Assembly: GCA_934486875.1 (NCBI GenBank) | Contig: CAKSPU010000075.1 | Coordinates: forward strand, 1 to 5,231 | Direction: 5' to 3' | DNA: 5,231 nucleotides | Source of the DNA: an uncultured Oscillospiraceae bacterium | GTDB taxonomy: Bacteria; Bacillota; Clostridia; Oscillospirales; Ruminococcaceae | Shown: one piece after another, positions 5,100-5,231 of the stretch | How positions within the stretch are numbered: position 1 is the stretch's first letter | Layout: each line of letters begins with the position of its first letter | Made by a program: the position numbers and the translations under genes | Notes under the pieces: generated by a model | What the model saw: only the letters and a program-made list of their open reading frames with translations | The model's database searches: none | Told to the model about the DNA's origin: nothing

Positions 5100-5231
5100 A
5101 TCCGACAGCTATAACGCTGCCACTCGTCGTCAAGCTCCTTTGCCGGGCGGAAAGCCCGCCTGCGGTCGCTTTCCTAGATTGGCAACGTTCTATCTGCCGC
5201 CTTTGTCTATAGAACGATCAAAGATTAGTAT
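5071..5231. repeat. Long imperfect palindrome, MITE-like element (may extend past the window)
   Basis: The ends are perfect 14-bp inverted copies: ATACTAATCTTTGA (5071-5084) and TCAAAGATTAGTAT (5218-5231). Six unmatched bases inward on each side, TATAGACAAA (5091-5100) pairs perfectly with TTTGTCTATA (5202-5211). Further inward, 5101-5125 and 5177-5201 match at about 18 of 25 positions without gaps, so the arms are about 55 nt around a roughly 51-nt GC-rich centre that itself holds CGGGC-GGAAA-GCCCG. No frame of coding length is present. This is the organisation of a miniature inverted-repeat element or a dispersed palindromic repeat. The window ends exactly at the right terminus, so flanking duplication cannot be checked. 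Confidence 0.75.

Noticed and set aside
5042..5231. T-box or other amino-acid riboswitch upstream of tyrA
   Set aside because: I see no T-box sequence, specifier-loop arrangement or terminator/antiterminator before tyrA; the structure present is a symmetric palindrome.
5071..5231. Integron attC site or phage attachment site
   Set aside because: No R/L box consensus, integrase gene or tRNA gene is present; nested symmetric ends fit a miniature inverted-repeat element better.

Overview
The window looks like chromosomal DNA from a low-to-mid GC Gram-positive anaerobe, most likely a Ruminococcus-type clostridium (Oscillospiraceae). This rests on Gram-positive style promoters and AGGA/GGAG ribosome binding sites, a signal-peptide protein with BspA-type leucine-rich repeats, and the general look of the proteins. 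The genus is an inference and no database was consulted. All six genes I can support lie on the minus strand, so the text below follows transcription from high to low coordinates.

Layout: the right edge (5071-5231) is an imperfect palindrome of at least 161 bp with perfect 14-bp ends, resembling a miniature inverted-repeat element. One end abuts, and may supply, the promoter of tyrA (5041-4211, prephenate dehydrogenase). A strong intrinsic terminator follows, and the promoter of the next gene overlaps it. That gene is an RsuA-family pseudouridine synthase without an S4 domain (4108-3506). Directly after its stop is a good promoter for asnB (3398-1563, glutamine-hydrolysing asparagine synthetase). 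The asnB stop overlaps by ATGA a short gene, 1566-1432, encoding a 44-residue predicted lipoprotein. A 21-nt gap leads to an RNase Z-like metallo-beta-lactamase protein (1410-514), and a terminator at 502-474 closes this unit. A separate promoter (463-435) then drives a secreted BspA-like repeat protein whose gene runs off the left edge.

Functionally the window is mostly housekeeping: tyrosine biosynthesis, rRNA modification and asparagine synthesis, plus a surface or secreted protein. No defence system, CRISPR array or complete mobile element was seen. The less ordinary points are the tiny lipoprotein gene translationally coupled to asnB, the RNase Z-like protein that keeps all metal ligands but has lost several tRNA-recognition signatures, the promoter nested against a terminator before the pseudouridine synthase, and the palindromic element with promoter-like outward-facing ends.
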